A stretch of DNA of 64,000 nt, taken from positions 10,508,391 through 10,572,390 of the forward strand of contig OW285195.1 of NCBI GenBank assembly GCA_935421135.1. The letters run 5' to 3'. A program made the position numbers and the translations under genes. The DNA comes from Bugulina stolonifera. Its lineage: Eukaryota; Bryozoa; Gymnolaemata; Cheilostomatida; Bugulidae. The notes under the pieces were generated by a model. It ran no database searches. It saw only the letters and a list, made by a program, of their open reading frames with translations, and had not been told where the DNA came from. Positions 52,379 to 63,872 of this stretch are shown piece after piece (within the stretch, counting starts at the first letter, position 1; every line of letters begins with the position of its first letter).

Positions 52379-55300
52379 ATGAAGGTTAAGAGCACCTGTT
52401 TACTACCTGTGCCAACCCAGGACAAGGGATATGCATGGCTAGTATTGGTAATGTCTGTTCTGTCACACTTTGCACATGCTGGGTTCAGTATTGGAGTTAT
52501 CGGTAACCTTACAATTGTACACCAGAAAGTATTTGGTATCAACCTACAGCAGAGTGGTACAATTGGTACAGTTCATATTTGCATGATGAATCTTTGCGGT
52601 AAGTGTTAAGGTTCACTGACATGTAAGAAAGCTTTAGTGCATAAAGATGCCTATTTGCAAACAAAATTTTTTATGACATTCCCAATATTTTATCTTTATC
52701 GATACAAATTATACAACTACAGGGAAACTCCAAGGGAGCGACATAATTAGTTTGAATTAGGCCTGGGTTTGAATTGTAAGATCCCTTACCATTTTATATA
52801 GTGTAGTACTGAGCAGGGACCAGGGGTAATAGTCTGAACTAACCAAGTTTTTGAATTATCCGAGGCTGAATTAAGCAAGTCCCACCGTATTAACTTAGTT
52901 GTAAATTTTTTACAGGACCTCTAGCCGCCGTGATGATAAACAAGTTTGGAAGTAGACCGACTCAAATACTTGGAGGATTTGCCATCATCCTGGGGATCGG
53001 AATGTCTGCATTGTCTACGGAACTGTGGCATGGGGTAGTCCTGATCGGTCTTATTGCAGGTATATATCAGTAGTGTGTTATACAATAGCATCAGTAATAC
53101 CTGCAGGCAGTGAATGTTGAGATACAAACAGACTAATGAAACTCATTAAACTGCCCACAATATGCATGTTTTAGTAACATAACAAACTTTCAAATATTAT
53201 AATATTCCTGGTCCAAGACTTTCAGTTTTCATTTAATTTGACTATTTCATAAACATAATTTGAAGAATGCACATACTATTTTTAAAGTTGGCAATAACTT
53301 TACAAGATTCCTATTCATTCTCATTCTCTACAAATAATATCGACTCCGCTCATCCTGTAGTTTTACTCTGCATTCACTGTTGCAGTATGAAATACGTGCT
53401 TGTGTTGTCTAATACGTACCAATAAATCAACCACAGTCCCTGGCTTCTGATACCTGATGTCTTAACATGAAATTTCTGGAATCCATTCTTGTAAGGAAGT
53501 TTAATGGCTGTCAACAGGATTTGCAATTTAGCCTTAGGTCAATGGTAACACAGCCAGTCAAGAGAGGGATTGATTTACACAGGTTCACATTATCATGCTG
53601 GTGTTGCAGGTTTTGGGGTATCTTCTTGTTATTCAGCAAGTTCACAGGTGCTAGCTCTTTGCTTCAAGAGATTCAAATATATAGCCTTTGCCTCAGCTAT
53701 GATTGGCTACTCGGTCGGAATTGTGGGATGGCCAATCATCTCCCAGTATTTACTAGACAAGTACGGATACTCTAAGGCTATGGGAATCATGTCCTCCATC
53801 CACATATGTCATATCATTGCTGGGCTCACATTTCCTGTGGATGTCAAAGATGCACATACCGGAACAGAAGAAAACAATTCTGGTGAGAAAATATCTGCTA
53901 ACCGTTACAAAGCATACTAGGCGCAGTGCAAGTAGTATAATAATGTTTTATGTACAGGTAGCTTGTATTATGATGTAATAATATAAGGTTTCACCTAATA
54001 CACTAATGCAAATATACATCTACAGCGTATAAATATTCGATTATAGAAGAAATACTTGTACTAGGCAGTTCCAGATCTTGTTGTGTGGTGTGGTGTGCTG
54101 TGGTGTGCTGTGGTGTGCTGTGCTGTGGTGTGGTGTGGTGTGGTGTGGCGTGGTGTGGTGTGGTGTGGTGTGGCGTGGTGTGGTGTGGCGTGGTGTGGCG
54201 TGGCGTGGCAGGGCGTGGCGTAGTATATAGCAGTATAATATACTATATAGTAAACAGCAATATAATTATTATGGCAGCGCTGACAGTGACAGGGTTCTCA
54301 ATAAAGAGAGAGCTACAACAATTTATACGAACTGATATTTTATTAAAACCTCTACCTGATGATTGCCAAAAGGCTTGCGATTACATGTGGTAGTAATGAA
54401 AAATTGTTTCGTCTAAAATTTTGTCTTCCTTTAAATAAACATTGTTGTGGTATGCTATAATAACTATAATATTATAATTGTAATATTTTATCTTTCTTAT
54501 AACTATTACACTGTATACTGCATAATAAATATACTGCAAACTGTACATGCACGCGGCCAAATGTTTGTATCAGGAGCAGCCTGTTAATATTCTATAGTGT
54601 ACTTTTTTACAGAAAAAGATGGAATCAGGTCTGACGACAGTAAGGTAATAAGTACCATTACCAACACTGTTGAATCAAAACCTAGCCAGAGCACAGGAAG
54701 TGAGAATGGTGCGTTTGACAACTTGGCTTGTGTTGTAAGTACTGTAGGTTGACGACTCCTTGAGTTGATATACAATTCTTCCTTCATATAAACACATTGA
54801 AACAACCAAGTATGCATGTAGGGGTATGTTTAGAAAGTTTATGTGGATGTGTAAAAGGAAATGCTGGAAGAATATTTCAGATATCTGCAGAAGCTCTGTC
54901 TGAGTGTGTATACAATCACTACTACATGTACATGTATGTGTAATTAATGCCTTGTGTTCAGTGAGCAATGTGTACTATTTTTATGCTATTAGGAGTCTGT
55001 ATTAGAGGCTGAGGAATCAGTTCACGTAGTCACTGGTACAGAAACAAGATCTAGTCTAAGAGATGATTTCCGTCTTTTATTCACATCATGGAAGGTAAGA
55101 TGATGGAGTAAATATTTTGATTCGTAGTTTAACAACATTTACCAGATATGAGTACTGGAGTTCTCTAACTGAATATTTCTATACTGAGAGATATGATAGA
55201 TAAAACATCACTCCATGAAACAACGCACAGTTACCAAAGAGAAATTTGGCATATCAAAGACTAGGGCACTGTTTGGTGGTTTAAGAAGTTTTATCGTTTG

Positions 55301-57111
55301 CCAGCCAATGCAGAGGTAGTATTAAACAGGAAGTCGATTCATCTATAAGTGGAGGTGGACTTGATGCTGTTTTCATGCTGATTGGTTAAAATTATAAGCA
55401 ATATTATTTTCTTTTTTGGTGTCAATTTAGTGCAATCTGGATCATGTTTCAGATTTAGCTCTGGTCTGACAAAGATGTTCATTTTCTGACATTGTGAAAT
55501 TATTCATTCCTACACAAGTTACGTACATGTACATGTATAGGTACCTACGAGAGCTGCATGTATGTTTATATAACCTTTGCAGGTCTGGTTACTGATCGTA
55601 GGGACCATGTTCTGGTCAGCCAATGCTTCTGGATTTATCATCTTTATCAATGATTATGTCGCACAGAAAACCAACATGGATACCACTGAAGCAGCTGTTG
55701 GAATAACCATAATGGGTAATAACATCTAGATTTATTTCTAACAACAGTTATGTATTTCCATCACTATCATGGCATGACTTATTGGTTGATTCTCCAATGT
55801 CAGATTTGCAGTTGTGCTCTCCATGATATCTGTTCACTCAATGTGAACAAGACGTAGCTGTGTACTTTCAGGTGTAGCCCACATTGCTGGTAACATAGCA
55901 GTCTTAATGACGGGCACTTTACGGTACCACAGGCTCGCGCTCCATGCACTTTCTATATTGGTGTTTGGAGCCATGACTATCTTGTCAGCATTCACCAACA
56001 GTAAGGTAAGTAAAAATCTTTTACATTTATTTTTAAGCAAGTTTTTTGACCAAACTGGTTCATGCTGAGTCAAATAAGTGCTTGAATACATATTGGTTTG
56101 GTTGCAATAGATTTAAAAGTAAAAGCTACTCCAAATCTTAACAATAAGTGTTGGTTACATGTACACTTTCACTGAATTGGAATTTTTATTTCCCATTTCT
56201 CTGGACCACAACAGCTGCCCCCAGTTCTCTTGCACTTAATTTTAGACAATATCCTAAGCTATGCTATAAAAATACAATTATGCTATGTATGATACGTACT
56301 TATAGGATATTTCAGTAAACAGAACGGTTTTATGCTTCTTTTTACAATGTCATTTTACAGGAAATGTATTACAGTGTGACGGCTTGCTTTGGATTAGCAT
56401 TTGGTGTAACGCTAGCCAATCTACTAGGGGTCATCCATGATTTGTGTGGAGTGAAGTACGTCCATCTTGGATTTGGATTGGAACTATTCTTCGAAGGCGT
56501 TGGTAATCTTGGATTTGTTTCAGTGGCAGGTCAGTAGGCCCTATCTGGTAGATTAGCATCTCATAGGTCAGCATCTCATAGGTCAGCATGTGATGGGTTA
56601 GTGTCTCATAGGTCAGTCAGTATCCCTTAGGGAGCATCTGGTAGGTCAGTATCTCTTAGGCCAGTATGTCATAGGTCAGCATTTGGCAGATTAGTATCTC
56701 GTAGCTCAGTGTCTGGTAGGTCTGTATCTTATAGGTCAGTCAGCACCTGGTAGGCCAGTATCTCATAGGTCAGTATCTTATATGTCTGTATCTCATAGGT
56801 CAGCATCTAGTAGGTCAAAATAATCTACTAGACTTTGTGAAGGTTGAGCCCTCATCTACACATGACAGACTGACTAAAACATGCACCCGACTAACACATG
56901 CACTCGCATTTTGACGACATAGACAGTAATTTAATGTCACATGATTAGATATAATATTTGGTTATTTATTTTAGCTTATCTGTCTGAGGATAAAGGAGAG
57001 AGATATGGGCTAATATTATCTGGATGCTTTGGGATTTTATGTAGTATCATATTCTTACCTGCCATTGTGTACAGAATAACAAAGAAACAAGATTCAGTAG
57101 TCATAAACTGA
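52379..57111 (+). CDS. SLC16/monocarboxylate-transporter-like MFS gene 1 (9 exons)
   Basis: I can join nine exons with GT-AG introns and consistent phase: 52379-52598, 52916-53059, 53610-53882, 54613-54734, 54993-55094, 55583-55715, 55872-56005, 56361-56529, 56975-57111. They total 1434 bases, or 477 residues plus TGA. Exon 1 begins with the family-like signature DKGYAWLVLVMSVLSHFAHAG, the place of D-G-G-Y/W-G-W in SLC16 TM1. Exons 1-3 encode the first membrane bundle, with NKFGSRPTQILGG fitting the TM2-3 loop. Exons 4-5 form a hydrophilic central loop, and exons 6-9 the second bundle. Twelve membrane segments are plausible. It is a plasma-membrane carrier of small organic anions or a related solute; the substrate is unknown. 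AATAAA lies near 57596. Confidence 0.85.
54080..54230. repeat. GTGTG-type satellite in intron 3 of transporter 1
   Basis: Pentanucleotide (GTGTG)n with GTGCT and GTGGC variants. The paralogous intron of transporter 3 has the same array at 62550-62650. Confidence 0.9.
56535..56820. repeat. ~17-bp tandem repeat in intron 8 of transporter 1
   Basis: About 17 diverged units of ATCTCATAGGTCAGC/T-like sequence. Non-coding. Confidence 0.85.
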
Positions 57112-57800
57112 TTTCATATACAGTTCATTTAGAATTAGTTAAACAGGTGCTATCACTTCATTTTTAAAAACTAGAAATACTAAATGGTTAACAACCCTTG
57201 ATAAAGATCACTTTTATAAGCCATTTTGTTATTAATTATAATTGATCGTTTATGGTACGTGTAAGGCTTATGTTGTCTATACAAGCAGTTCATGTAGAAT
57301 GTTCTACTCACTTATAGCGTCTCCATCTGAATCAAGCATCATACATATGTGTAATTATTTATTACACAAAGCAGGGACTCAGAAATTGATTAGGCTAGGA
57401 GTTGTCTATTCTTGCAACTAAAGTTTTAAGGAAGAGACAACTCTAAGATACTCATACCAATATTCATAACAATTATTAGACCAAGGTTGCTATTATTGTA
57501 AATACAAGTCACACAGTTTGCATACATAATATACATCTACATGTACATGCATGCCTTTGTTTATGTATACCTAGTTTGTTCCACAGTGGGCCAGTAATAA
57601 AGCGAACAAATGAACAAATTAATGAAATCAAAAAGACTAGTTCAGCTTCATAGCCTTAGAGTACAAAAGTTTCTTTTGCATTAAAGTTTTATTATATCCA
57701 TTGTCATAAAAACTTGTATGAAAGGCCTGTAGAAATATAGATCTATGTGCTAATCTTTATTTTCTCCTTGAGGGCTGCAATTACCTAACAGTCATAATAT
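57112..57800. other. 3' flank of transporter 1
   Basis: No gene seen. A possible polyA signal (AATAAA) lies at about 57596. Confidence 0.45.
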
Positions 57801-58568
57801 TGCAATGGTCCAGGACATTATTTATTAGTATGGCCTCGGCCTGCCCGATTAACATTAATGCACATTATGTGCCTGTAGTTGTCTCGCTCAACTCATACTT
57901 ATCCATTTCTCTTGTACTTACTGTATATTCATGCATAATACTTACACCTGTTCATATATTTCTATGTTGTGAATTACTTGAACTATGTATAATATATCAC
58001 TAAGTGTAAATACCCCTTTTTATACCCATGTAACTGAGGCCGACATCTCAGAAATTGATGTAATTAATTTTGCACATGTTTTGCATATTTTTAAGCATAT
58101 TTTGTTTGGAGCCAACTCATGTTAGGTCGGCTCTCGACCTTCCGGCAACCATCTTGTTGTGCAACTTCCGGACATGCTATGTTGCCCTTTTACTGGAAAC
58201 TTTTAACTTTAACGGAAGTCTAAAACTATATAAAGCGATGTTTTATATTACTGTTATTGTCTTAGTTGATGCTTGGATCACAATAAAGACACTTCTATAC
58301 TACTTATACAGAGTCTTCTCTCGTAGCTAAGGTTAGTTCCAGCTGATTAAGGTCTTACGACCTTGATGCCCAAACAACCTGCTAGGACTGAAAATACTCT
58401 TTCTCAAATACAGCACATAAGCATTGACTGGCGACCACATGGGTCGTCTTGGTTAACTAAGTAACTGCAAGTTATATAGATTTCCCTTGTAATGCAGAAG
58501 GCCTAGCACCACTCATAGGCTCTTTCCTTTTTGCACTAGTGGGTCATCCCAAGCAGAAAAACATTACA
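57801..58568 (+). mobile_element. Solo LTR, diverged relative of elements 1 and 2
   Basis: 768 bp from TGCAATGGTCCAGGACATT (compare TGTGATGGTACAGGACATT) to AACATTACA, flanked by ATAT on both sides. It keeps CCATCTTGTTG, CAACTTCCGGAC, ACTATATAAAG and ACAATAAAGACAC in the same order. A partial second copy of its last ~50 bp, also followed by ATAT, lies at 58573-58637. Confidence 0.78.
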
Positions 58569-58845
58569 ATATGAAGTTGTCCTTTTTGCACTAGTGGGTC
58601 GTCCCTCTACCTCAATCAGAAAAAATATTACAATATCACTAGTGAATGGGTTATATGAAGCTAGTAAGGTAAATATGGGTCTTCATATATGTATAGTGAA
58701 TACTAGTATAAAACCATCATTTCTGTTCTGTTATTGTAAAAGTATTTATATGTAATCCAGGCGCTCTCGTATAATACATCGTATAATCCATTAAATGAAT
58801 ATAATGTGATGTAGCCAAAAGCATCCTTAAAATCCCTGTAGCTGA
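58569..58845. other. Short intergenic stretch with a duplicated LTR tail
   Basis: Contains the duplicated LTR end to about 58637; the remainder shows nothing. Confidence 0.4.
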
Positions 58846-58852
58846 TTGAACA

Positions 58853-59074
58853 GAACAACTTGCCCAAAGGTATGCCGACTCCCATCACCAACCCAGGATA
58901 CGGGTTATGCATGGCTAGTACTGGTCATGTCCGTTCTGTCACACTTGGCACACGCTGGGTTCAGTTTTGGAGTTGTCAGTAACCTTACAATTGTACACCA
59001 GAAAGTATTTGGTATCAATCTACAGCAAGGCAGTACAATTGGCACAGTTCATGCCGGTGTCCTATACCTTTGTG
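58853..59074 (+). pseudogene. Lone exon-1 copy of the MFS transporter (gene 2)
   Basis: Encodes the family exon 1 (PTQDTGYAWLVLVMSVLSHLAHAG...) and keeps the donor (GTAGGT at 59075). The ATG of genes 1 and 3 is replaced by ACA, and a stop lies just upstream at 58843-58845. No exons 2-9 follow before gene 3. It could be a relic of an incomplete duplication, or an upstream exon spliced to gene 3 exon 2, since the phase is compatible. An AG at 58851-58852 could act as acceptor. Confidence 0.65.
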
Positions 59075-59755
59075 GTAGGTAGATTTTATATACATTGTGA
59101 CATGGGTGCGTGTGTGATAAATATTTGGTGTGTGGGAGTTGAGGATATGTGAGGGTCAACGTAATTGCTTTATCATGTTAATATTCCTCAATAATCCGTA
59201 TTGTACAAGTTCGGCCAATCAATGGGGATGTACTAAAATTAATTGAACCAAGTTATACAGTCATGTAGATGTATGTAATGTGATTTTCAGATTTTCATTG
59301 ATTGCTTATCTTTGTTTTGATATCTCTTTTTCATGATACTTGACTGAATGAGAAGGACGAGGGCTGATAACTTAAAGCTACTCACAAGTACATGTAGTTA
59401 GCATTGGGTAGAAGGGTGCTCAATGACAAAGTATAGTAGTATAAATTTGTAAGCTATTTCATTGCTAGTAATGAAAAATACAATACTACTTGTGGAGACA
59501 GATCAATACAGTTCTAAGAAAGGACAGTGTCAATGTACAATAGTAAGACTACTCAAGCTAGTAATTCTCATGTTACACTTTCTATACATCATTCATTGAA
59601 CAGTGGATGATTGCTGCACTGGTGACAAGGAATTTACATGTAGATCTTAGGCCACTAACACCCTGTACATTAGTAAGTATTTGCTATCTTTGTTTACAAT
59701 TATTGAATAGAACTGCAGTTATACTTGTAAATCCTTAAATTTCTAGATCATTCAC
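59075..59755. other. Intergenic, no gene recognised
   Basis: It does not match intron 1 of genes 1 or 3. From about 59670 it aligns with 50700 onward, marking the left end of the duplicated block. Confidence 0.45.
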
Positions 59756-59759
59756 ACTC

Positions 59760-60030
59760 ATGTGGTACAAGCTGGTACATGGCTGCGGTACATGACTGTG
59801 GTACATGACTGTGGTACATGGCTGCGGTACATGGCTGCGGTACATGACTGTGGTACATGGCTGCGGTACATGACTGCGGTACATGACTGTGGTACATGGC
59901 TGCGGTACATGACTGTGGTACATGGCTGCGGTACATGACTGCGGTACATGACTGTGGTACATGGCTGCGGTACATGACCGTGGCACACGACCTTGGCACA
60001 CGACCGTGGCACACGACCGTGGTATATGTT
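59760..60030. repeat. 13-bp tandem array upstream of transporter 3
   Basis: About 19 copies of TACATGACTGTGG/TACATGGCTGCGG, followed by a few GGCACACGACCGT units. It lies at the paralogous position of the 22-bp array at 50.8-51.5 kb and shares its TACATGACTGTGG core. Confidence 0.92.
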
Positions 60031-60843
60031 GTATGATTCCACCCCTACTACAGTGCTTAGAACAATGTCAGCACAATTTGACCTCAAGAATTCAATCATT
60101 GCGACCTGTATGGTTCTGGTAGTCTGAGATGAAGAACTTGCTACTATACTATAAGTCTGTACAATGTCCCTCAAATACAATGTTGGTGTCGGATACAATT
60201 TCTATGTTTTATTTCTATACAAATATGTGTTAAAATGAATTTTCCAAATCATGTACCACCATGATATTTGTTGAAAGAATTTAGAACTTCACAGATGATA
60301 GTACATGAATATATGAGACACATTATACATGTATATGTGGGTAACCGTAAATTTATTAAAATGTGTTTATGGTGGCAACCGACCTGTTTCATGGCAGTAT
60401 AGATAGGGTAATATTCCTAATCAATCAAAATATGGAGATGTATTTTCACTATAAGAATTTGATGTCAATTTGACTGCATTCTATTCCGCAGGGTGTTCAA
60501 TCAACTGTCTCATGTGACTTTAGGCAACTAGTCCTCTCAACAGTAGCTTAGACTAGCCACTGTACATATTGTAAGTATTACCTTATCTACGTGTGCAGAT
60601 TGTAAGTATTATCCTATCTACATGTACATATTGTAAGTATTACCCTACCTGCATGTCCAGTATGTTGCAGCAGCAATAACTTTCGAGGTTCTATTTTGGT
60701 ACGCAATATATAGTCTGAGATATTGACACTTTTAAAGCTACAAAACTTGTAAGTTGTAACATACATGTACAATCATGTATTAATATAGGGTAAAATATAA
60801 AGTATAGCATTTATTTTGCTTCTAGCGCAAGGTTAGAGTCTAG
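60031..60843 (+). promoter_or_regulatory. Upstream region of transporter 3
   Basis: Paralogous to 51511-52378, with about three 31-bp units near 60560-60660. No certain promoter motif. Confidence 0.45.
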
Positions 60844-63800
60844 ATGAAGGTTAAGGGCACCTGTTTACTACCTGTGCCAACCCAGGACAAGGGATATGCA
60901 TGGCTAGTGCTGGTCATGTCCGTTTTGTCACACTTTGCACATGCTGGGTTCAGTTTTGGAGTTGTCGGTAATCTTACCATTGTACACCAGAAAGTATTTG
61001 GTATCAACCTACAGCAGAGTGGTACAATTGGCACAGTTCATGTTAGTATGGTATATCTTTGTGGTAAGTGTTAAAGTTCACTGGCATGTAAGAAAGATTT
61101 AGTGAATAAGCCTATTGTAAACAAAGTTTTTGACGTCTCAGGCCCAACAATAATATCTTTTATAATATTCCTAATATTTTTACTTTATTTGATATTGTTT
61201 TTACAAATTATGCATACACAGTGAAACTTGCTTAATTCAAACTCCAAGGGGTCACCATAATGGATTTGAATTAGGCCTGAGTTTGATTTGTAAGATCACT
61301 TACCATTTATATGGTGCTGAGCAGGGACAAAAAATAATAGTTTGAACTAACCAAGTATTTGAGTTATTCAAGGCTGAATTAAGCAAGTTTCACCGTATTA
61401 ACTTAGTGGCAAATCTTTTTTACAGGACCTCTAGCCTCCGTGATGATAAACAAGTTTGGAAGTCGGCTGACTCAAATACTTGGAGGAATCGCCATAATTC
61501 TGGGAGTTGGAATGTCTGCATTGTCTACAAAACTGTGGCATGGGGTAGTCCTGGTCAGTCTTATTGCAGGTAGGCCTATATATCAGTAGAGTATGTTATA
61601 CATTAGCAACGGCAACGCCTGTAGGTAGTGAATGTTGAGATACAAACAGACTAATGAAACTCATTAAAGTGCCTACAATATGCTTATTTTAGTAACATAA
61701 CAAACTTTCAAATACCATAATATCATCATGACTTGTGCTCTCCGATCTACGGTTTTTAATTCTTATTTAATTTAGCTATTTCATAAACATAATTTGAGGA
61801 ATGCAGATACTATTTTTGAAATTGGCAATAATTTTACAAGAGTCCTCTTCATTCTCACCCACCCTGCAGTTTTCCTCTAGAGTCACCGTTGTACATGTAG
61901 CCTGAAATACATAGTGACTTCTGATAACTGATATTTTAACATGAAATTTCTGGAATTCATTTTTGTAAGGAAGTTTCATGTCTGTCGACAAGATTTGCAA
62001 TTTAGCCTTAGGTCCATGGTAACACAGTCAGCCAAGAGAAGGATGGATTCGCATATGTTCACATTATTATGATGGTGTTGCAGGTTTTGGAGTATCTTCT
62101 TGTTACTCAGCAAGTTCGCAGGTGCTAGCTCTTTGCTTCAAGAGATTCAAATATATAGCCTTTGCCTCAGCTATGATTGGTTATTCATCTGGAGTTGTGG
62201 GATGGCCAATCATCTCCCAGTATTTACTAGACAAGTATGGATACTCTAAGGCTATGGGAATCATGTCCTCTGTCCACATATTTCATATCATTGCTGGGCT
62301 CACATTTCCTGTGGATGTCAAAGATGTACGCACTGGAACAGAAGAAGAAAAGTCTGGTGAGAAAATATCATCTGCTAACCATTACAAAAGTTGTGCAAGT
62401 AATGTAATAATGTATCATGTACAGGTAGCTTGTATTATGATATAATATAAGGGTTGACCTAATGCACTAACTCAAATAATGTATACATACATCTATGGTG
62501 TATAAAATGTTCAATTATGAGAGAAATACTAGGCAGTTCCAGGTATTTTTGTGTGGTGTGGTGTGGTGTGGTGTGGTGTGGTGTGGTGTGGTGTGGTGTG
62601 GTGTGGTGTGGTGTGGTGTGGTGTGGTGTGATATGGCGTGGTGTTGAGTGGTGTAGTATAATTATAGCAGTATACTATAATTTACATGTAGTACACAGCA
62701 ATATTATTGGCTGCACTGATAGAGTGCCCAATAAAGAAGGAGCTACATGCATATGTATACGAAATGATAATTATTATTAAAAGGAAGGGCTACCTTTTAC
62801 CTACTGATTGGCAACAGGTTTGAGATTACATGTACGTGTACTAGTAACGGAAAATTGTTTTGACTAAAATATTGTCTTCCTTTTAATAAAGATATTTATT
62901 ATTGTAGTATGGCATATTAACTATTTTGTAATATTGTGACCTTCTTTTCTTTCTTACAATTATTGCAAGTACGAACAAGTACAAGTATTGAGAGCATCCT
63001 TTTTTTTCTCTAGCCAATATAGTGCAATTTGCTATAGACAATATAGTGTAAATTTCTATAGACAATATACATGTAGTGTAATTTTCTATAGACAACATAG
63101 TGTAATTTTTTATAGAAAAAGATGGAGTCAGGCCGGACGACAGTAAGGTGATAGGTTCGATTGCCAACACTGCAGAATCAGATCCTAGCCAGGTCACAGG
63201 AAGTGAGAATGGTGCGTTTGACAACTTGGCTTGTGCTGTAAGTATCGTAGGTTGACGACTCCTTGAATTGATGTACAATTCTCCCTTATTGTAATAACAT
63301 TGAAACAACTAAGTATACAACATGTAGGACTACATTTAGAACGGTTATGTAGGCCGGTGTGGGAGCTGCTGTGGCCTAGTGGTAAGTGCTCTGGACTTTC
63401 ATGTGGGAGTCCCAGGTTCGATTCCCATAAGGGTCATTGGTGGTGTTAGGAAGGGCATCCAACCTTACAATGCTCCTGTGCTACTGTCGTAACTTTGCCA
63501 TTGGTGAAGTGCCCTCACCACCCCGAATTAGAAAAAATGCAAATCTCTTTAGATCTTTACTTTCTTACCTGGGATTAATAGCGGGAAGTAAAATTGGTAA
63601 GTTTTTTATGTGGGTGTGCCGAAGCAAATAGTGGAAGAATATTTCAGATGCCTGCGTGTATGTAGGCTCTGTCTAAATGCAAGTTCAATTCCAAAGTTGC
63701 CAAACTACTGTATAATTTATGCACACGTAGTTAATGCTTTGTGAGCTAAGTATACTGTCTATGCTATTAGGATTCTGTATTAGAGGCTGAGGAATCAGTT

Positions 63801-63872
63801 CATGTAGTCAATGGTACAGAAACAAGATCTAGTCTAAGAGATGATTTCCGTCTTTTATTCACATCATGGAAG
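60844..63872 (+). CDS. SLC16-like MFS transporter gene 3, 3' part off the right edge
   Basis: Five exons of the same sizes and phases as gene 1: 60844-61063 (220), 61426-61569 (144), 62084-62356 (273), 63116-63237 (122), 63771-63872 (102), all GT-AG. The protein is very close to gene 1 (e.g. MKVKGTCLLPVPTQDKGYAW, NKFGSRLTQILGG, GYSSGVVGWPIISQYLLDKYGYSKAMG). No lesion is seen, so it is probably functional. The last four exons (second membrane bundle) should lie beyond 64000. A SINE sits in intron 4. Confidence 0.85.
62545..62655. repeat. GTGTG satellite in intron 3 of transporter 3
   Basis: About 18 nearly pure GTGTG units, more homogeneous than the paralogous array at 54080-54230. Confidence 0.92.
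63000..63115. repeat. ~28-bp tandem repeat at the end of intron 3
   Basis: Four units of GACAATATAGTGTAAATTTCT-like sequence directly before exon 4; one unit has TACATGTA (63068-63075) where the others have TA. The polypyrimidine/acceptor region of exon 4 lies inside the repeat. Confidence 0.8.
63362..63605 (+). mobile_element. tRNA-derived SINE, copy 2, in intron 4
   Basis: Head TGTGGCCTAGTGGTAAGTG (A box) and GGTTCGATTCC (B box) plus the same body as 14401-14639. It is flanked by TTATGT..GGTGTG-like repeats. The paralogous intron of gene 1 near 54838-54850 (TTTATGTGGATGTG) is the empty site, so insertion followed the gene duplication. Confidence 0.88.

Noticed and set aside
54085..54393. 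102-codon ORF in intron 3 of the transporter
   Set aside because: Starts in the GTGTG satellite and has no counterpart in the paralogous intron beyond the repeat.
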